Shown one piece after another: positions 15,401 through 17,437 of a stretch of 17,437 bases of DNA. The notes below the pieces were generated by a model. That model was not told the DNA's origin. It did no database searches and saw only the letters and a program-made list of their open reading frames with translations. Source of the DNA: Tannerella sp. oral taxon 808. Its GTDB lineage: Bacteria > Bacteroidota > Bacteroidia > Bacteroidales > Tannerellaceae. Position 1 is the stretch's first letter. Every line of letters begins with the position of its first letter. The translations under genes were made by a program, and so were the position numbers. The stretch is taken from assembly GCA_002890585.1 (NCBI GenBank), contig MIQB01000044.1:1-17437 (forward strand). The letters run 5' to 3'.

Positions 15401-17228
15401 CAAGACGGGCAACACGATCAAGAACCAGCGTCAGATGAACCTCTCCGGTAGCCTGAACCTGCAATCCTTCTATAACAAGAGCTCCTTCCTGAAGGAAGTC
15501 AACCAGAAATACAGCACTGTGGCCGAGAGTAATCGCCGCAACGAAGGCTCGCGCCGCCGCCGTGGACAGTCGAAGTATGAAGGCACCATCATGCTCAGCC
15601 GCGATAGTGGCGTCATCGTCTCCCACGGACTGATGAACAAGAAGTTCTCACGCATCACGGCACGCCGCACCAGCGACAGCTCGCGATATAACATCACCTA
15701 CAAGGTGCTCGATTTTGCCCGCATACGCATCACCAACCGCGACTCCGTGGAGCTCCGCATCACCATCGTTCCCGCTCCACCCAAGGAGGAGACACCCGCC
15801 TACAAAACCCTTGAGTATGCCTCCCGCTTCCTGATGATGATCCGCCGCGTCAATCTGCAATACACACTGGCTGATGGCATGCAGGTGGCTGGCTTCCAAC
15901 CCATGATCGGCGACTGGATAGGGCAGGCCAACACGCCCTTTGGCAACGCGCCCGGCTGGGGCTTTGCCTTTGGCGACGTCCGTGAAAGCTACGTCCGCGA
16001 AGCCTATGATCGCAAGTGGCTCATGACCGAGAGCTTGCAAGACCACCGCGCCCTGATCAACAGCAGCCGCACCCTCAACGGCACCGTCAGCATAGAGCCA
16101 GCCGTGGGCATGAAGATTGAACTCAACGTGAACCGTGTGGATTCGCGCGACACGGAGATACAATACCTCTATGCCGGCATGCCCACCACCTACGGCGGCA
16201 CCTTCACCATGACCACCGCCGCCATCGGAAGCGCCTTCTCTGGTCTTGGCAACGCCCTCAACGGCTACGAGTCCAAGCCCTTCCGCCGCTTTATTGAAAA
16301 CCGCGACGTCATTGCCTCACGCCTTGAGAGCATCTATGCAGGCACCACCTATCCCAATGCCGGTTTCCTTTCCGGCTCCGCCTTGGCGGGCAAGGCCTAC
16401 GACCCCGAGAAGGGAAGCGTCAGTCGTAACTCATCCGATGTGCTCATCCCCTCCTTCCTCGCAGCCTACACCGGTGGCAACGCCTCCCGCGTCGGCCTCT
16501 CCCCCTTCCCCTCCCTCCTCCGCCTGCTGCCCAATTGGCGCATCTCGTACGACGGCCTCGTGCAACTGCCCTTCATACGCAAACATTTCAAGACGATGAC
16601 CCTCAGCCACCAGTACCGCTGCATCTACAGCGTGGGCAACTACCTCTCCAACCTCACCTGGGTGGGCGTCGGTGGCGATCATGGCTACATCGAAGACCCG
16701 CAGACGCACTCCCCCCGTCCGGCCTCGCCTTACGACATCTCGTCGGTCAACATCACCGAGAGCTTCTCGCCCCTCATCGGCATCGATGCCATGTTCATCA
16801 ACAACGTCACTGCTGGCCTGAAGTATCAGAAGACGCGCAATCTGAACCTCAACGTCCCCTCTTACCAAATCGTGGAAACCCACTCGGGCGAGTTCACCAT
16901 CAGCCTCGGTTACAAGTACGCTGAGTTCAACAAAATCCTCAAAATGCGTAAGAAGGGCGACTTCAGCAACGACCTCACCCTTCGTTTCGACTACTCCCGC
17001 CGCAAGACGCAATCCCTCATCCGCAAGATCGAGAACGTCTACACTCAAATGACCGCCGGCACCATGACGCAAAGTCTGCAATTCACAGCCGACTACGCCT
17101 TCAGTCGTGCCGTCACCCTCCGCGCCTACTACGATCTCCAGATCAACACCCCCCTCATCTCCACCAATTCCTACCCCACCTCCAATTCCGACTATGGGCT
17201 TAGCATCCGCCTCTCCCTCGCGCAGTAG
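9414..17228 (+). CDS. sprA: T9SS outer-membrane translocon protein SprA (Sov), with repeat-derived N-terminal extension
   Basis: Very large outer-membrane beta-barrel that forms the type IX secretion channel, exporting CTD-tagged proteins (SprA in Flavobacterium, Sov in Porphyromonas). Its 2604 aa are about 140 more than usual. Recognisable parts include the mature N-terminus after a signal peptide at about 140-158 (VSLILTLLALLLTTP, cleavage expected after TNA), RFNIGAADRIFGPGGIRVKSQG, the NFGLNYN strands, and a C-terminus rich in alternating aromatic strands ending SIRLSLAQ. Residues about 17-131 are translated 41/40-bp repeats rich in K, R, H, F and S, lying before the signal peptide. ATG 9414 is the only ATG in frame before the mature protein; GTG 9831 is the alternative start and would give 2465 aa. 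Codon choice shifts near 12.6-12.9 kb. Family assignment is firm; the start is not. Confidence 0.95.
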   Translation: MKTGCTQPPFKPYKAPSAQKKALFRIEKPHFLSKRHFSESKSPIFSAKGIFQNRKAPFSQQKAFFEIEKPHFLSKRHFSGAESPFFSANGPSQSVKPHFLRKRTLAGCEAPFSQKTNHSKSRSPIFSEKGASHTPARRFVSLILTLLALLLTTPYTNAQTPADTARRDTTRIHRTDSATNANAVPTKPRYPVARTVPLYYRDLTQPMPADLHNPENLKTTIEYDLITGMYIIHTRLGDMELGTPITLTPEQYQDYTMQQSMHAYYRQKNEENFRQAAGEKLNLMDMRFNIGAADRIFGPGGIRVKSQGTAEMKVGMKTSSTKNPSLPERSRSHSYFNFDNNVQLNMQATVGTKVNFGLNYNTQSSFDFDASRLNLAYAGDEDEIIKNIEAGNVSLNTNNSLIRGGAALFGVKAELQFGKLRVNALLAQQNSESRTITSQGGVQTTDFEINIDNYDDNRHFFLGYFFRDRYDEAMAKLPLIASSAKITKMEVWVTNKRGNYNDARDIVAFSDLGENVHIGNTAEVQPSGTIRVTYNDANTLYSRVSTLNNARSIDRVNNALNFLEDGRDYEKIESARLLSPSEYTYNEALGYISLQMQLQPDESLAVAYQYTYGGKTYQVGEFSTDNTKNTTGCLFVKLLKGINESPGMPFWDLMMKNVYSLDAYSVQKDKFKLDIVYQSDTVGTYVYSIQEGNISGKTLLQVMNLDRLDANNEPYPNGYFDFVEGYTINPSNGRIFFPVVEPFGAHLRKAIGNNTIANRYTFQELYDSTKTVAQQIAEKNKFKLRGKYRASSASEINLGSTNIARGSVVVTAGGVKLTENVDYTVDYASGIVNILNESVLANRSSISVSLENQSAYNMQRKTMMGLDLNYEFSKNLSAGATVMHLSEMPLTTKTTMGDESINNTLWGANLAYKGESQWLTNVVDKLPLLNLTKPSQISFNAEFAHLIAGHYQNENTGRYSYMDDFESTQSSYDLLNPYPWALASVPYDNGAGTRFPEASLSNNIAYGKNRALFAWYYIDGIFTRRNSSLKPKHITDRDISNHYVRPVEYSEIYPNKDLAFYPNERGPYNLDADGMNPDGTLTNPQKRWGGMMRKLEMTDFEHANIEYVEFWMMDPFIYNRETTTGGDLYLNLGDVSEDILKDGKKFFENGLPVNGDISQVDTNVWGKTLRQQSTVYAFDNTSGARRQQDVGFNGLSSTEEKKFPTYRNYVERLRTKVSAATWMKWERDPFSPINDPAGDDYHYFRGSDYDRDEVDILTRYKHYNGTEGNSTASEDSPEGYDISSKTIPDVEDLNGDNTMSDNERYYEYKISIRPKDMVVGSNHIINERKALVRLPNGDTTTVTWYQFKVPIKEYLRRVGSIQGYKSIRFMRLYMTDFSETTILRLGTFELVRGDWRTYLQSLANPGAPPSINGTLDVTSVNIEENGDREPVNYILPPGVTRMTDPSQPQLRQQNEQALSMKVTNLASQDARAIYKNTNYDMRRYKRMQLFVHAEKFINDVTNLSDGELSVFIRLGSDYKNNYYEYEVPLHLTPAGHYNNSSDADRSAVWPDGNMIDFRTEVLTNLKNRRNRAKREGRSGVSFATVYSEFDPDRQLNKISVVGNPSLAEVKTIMIGIRNNSKDIKSGEVWVNELRMTDFDEKGGWAANAALSVALSDLGTINAAGRITTAGFGNIDQSIGERSMDNYTQYAVSASVQLGKFFPEKTQVNLPLYYAYSRETISPEYNPLDGDIHLSDALDAAVTQTQKDSIKNLTQQRVTTKSLALNNVQVNVQSKTPMPYDPSNFSFSYAYNENERKDPETVYETTKNYQGSLSYVYTPYVRPFQPFRDLEKSNGYTRYIKQFAINYLPSSITFQTSMLRNYYEIQLRDMDHLDDAASVHTLPVSFSSRFNWDRSFSIRWSPLSNLNIDFAAGTNARIEEPHVQVNKKLNRTDYEIWKDSVKKSIADLGTPLAYDQTFNVTYTLPLQYIPILDWVGANMAYTAQYNWDRGSLIDNNTKTGNTIKNQRQMNLSGSLNLQSFYNKSSFLKEVNQKYSTVAESNRRNEGSRRRRGQSKYEGTIMLSRDSGVIVSHGLMNKKFSRITARRTSDSSRYNITYKVLDFARIRITNRDSVELRITIVPAPPKEETPAYKTLEYASRFLMMIRRVNLQYTLADGMQVAGFQPMIGDWIGQANTPFGNAPGWGFAFGDVRESYVREAYDRKWLMTESLQDHRALINSSRTLNGTVSIEPAVGMKIELNVNRVDSRDTEIQYLYAGMPTTYGGTFTMTTAAIGSAFSGLGNALNGYESKPFRRFIENRDVIASRLESIYAGTTYPNAGFLSGSALAGKAYDPEKGSVSRNSSDVLIPSFLAAYTGGNASRVGLSPFPSLLRLLPNWRISYDGLVQLPFIRKHFKTMTLSHQYRCIYSVGNYLSNLTWVGVGGDHGYIEDPQTHSPRPASPYDISSVNITESFSPLIGIDAMFINNVTAGLKYQKTRNLNLNVPSYQIVETHSGEFTISLGYKYAEFNKILKMRKKGDFSNDLTLRFDYSRRKTQSLIRKIENVYTQMTAGTMTQSLQFTADYAFSRAVTLRAYYDLQINTPLISTNSYPTSNSDYGLSIRLSLAQ
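9462..9806. repeat. 41/40-bp tandem repeats inside the 5' part of the sprA frame
   Basis: Units start at 9462 (degenerate), 9503, 9544, 9585 and 9626 (41 bp each), then 9667, 9707 and 9747 (40 bp each), with a partial copy at 9787. The conserved block is AAAGCCCCATTTTCTCAG, most copies then having AAAAGGC or similar; the middle varies. Some copies can form small hairpins, for example AAAAG-GCA-CTTTT and ACCCT-CGC-GGGGT (with one T/G pair). No stop codon occurs in any of the three plus-strand frames of the typical unit, so the array stays open although the period is not divisible by 3. The translated peptide cycles through three readings: EKPHFLSKRHF, SPIFSAKGIF and APFSQQKAFF. Confidence 0.93.
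9831..9833 (+). promoter_or_regulatory. Alternative GTG start codon of sprA
   Basis: In-frame GTG placed exactly where a normal signal peptide would begin (SLILTLLALLL follows). Starting here removes the repeat-encoded residues, but it also drops the preceding RR, leaving almost no positively charged n-region. No Shine-Dalgarno is seen before either this codon or ATG 9414. Confidence 0.35.
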
Positions 17229-17254
17229 GGGCGAATGACCATTCGCTCCCCTAC
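17225..17254 (+). terminator. Hairpin overlapping the sprA stop
   Basis: GTAGGGG (17225-17231) pairs with CCCCTAC (17248-17254). CGAAT (17232-17236) pairs with ATTCG (17241-17245) over a GACC loop, with a 2-nt bulge between stems. The stop codon TAG is within the first arm. No T-run follows directly. A weaker second candidate is ATGCA/TGCAT (17275-17293) running into TTTT. Its GGGCGAATGA core also occurs at 5122-5131, so it may be a dispersed element. The remaining sequence to 17437 is lower in GC and shows no gene. Confidence 0.45.
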
Positions 17255-17437
17255 GAGGGTCAGAGGTTTGCGACATGCAAACTTTGCGTGCATTTTTGCA
17301 GTGTCAAAACGCGGGTGACGCCGCTTAAAATGCTCTTATGAGATTGTTGCACGGTCATTTGTATGGAGTCTATTGTTATGTGTCCGAATGTTCTTAACTT
17401 TATGTAGTTCAAACCCAATAGTCAAGCAAGTATGTCT

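Noticed and set aside
17255..17437. Start of a further gene or mobile element at the right edge
   Set aside because: GC drops, but no convincing start codon, -7 box or transposase-like reading frame is visible in the available bases.

Overview
The window comes from a GC-rich member of the Bacteroidota, most likely the Porphyromonadaceae/Tannerellaceae. The evidence is a full-length SprA/Sov protein (the type IX secretion translocon, confined to this phylum), the ruvA-sprA gene order, a DUF6377-type membrane HTH protein, and -7 boxes of the form TAnnTTTG. The genus is an inference. No tRNA, rRNA, insertion sequence or CRISPR array was recognised.

Layout. Positions 1-287 are a tandem array of 41-bp units, cut off by the left edge of the window. 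rlmD (23S rRNA m5U methyltransferase, minus strand) runs towards this array. It diverges from ppdK (pyruvate phosphate dikinase, plus strand), and each has its own -7 box. ppdK ends at a strong intrinsic terminator. A gene-free stretch of about 650 bp follows, holding a 23-bp tandem repeat array, several hairpins and a C9 tract. Next come a membrane-anchored TPR/HTH protein with a GTG start and an unusually good Shine-Dalgarno, then tadA 15 nt downstream, then a membrane-anchored alpha/beta hydrolase with its own, possibly leaderless, promoter. A 302-bp gap with an AT-rich palindromic island and three 23-bp hairpin repeats leads to ruvA. The rest of the window is sprA, followed by about 200 bp of lower-GC sequence.

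The genes are mostly chromosomal housekeeping: rRNA and tRNA modification, PEP/pyruvate interconversion, Holliday junction processing and protein secretion. They form no obvious single pathway.

The most unusual feature is a set of tandem repeats at four loci with periods of 41 bp (twice) and 23 bp (twice). In three of the four, the units hold a small hairpin whose two arms change together from copy to copy. The fourth, a 41/40-bp array, is open in all three plus-strand frames and is translated as a roughly 120-residue stretch upstream of the SprA signal peptide. Because 41 is not a multiple of 3, copy-number change there would shift the frame between the only upstream ATG and sprA. This is a testable on/off switch for type IX secretion, unless the gene really starts at an internal GTG just before the signal peptide.
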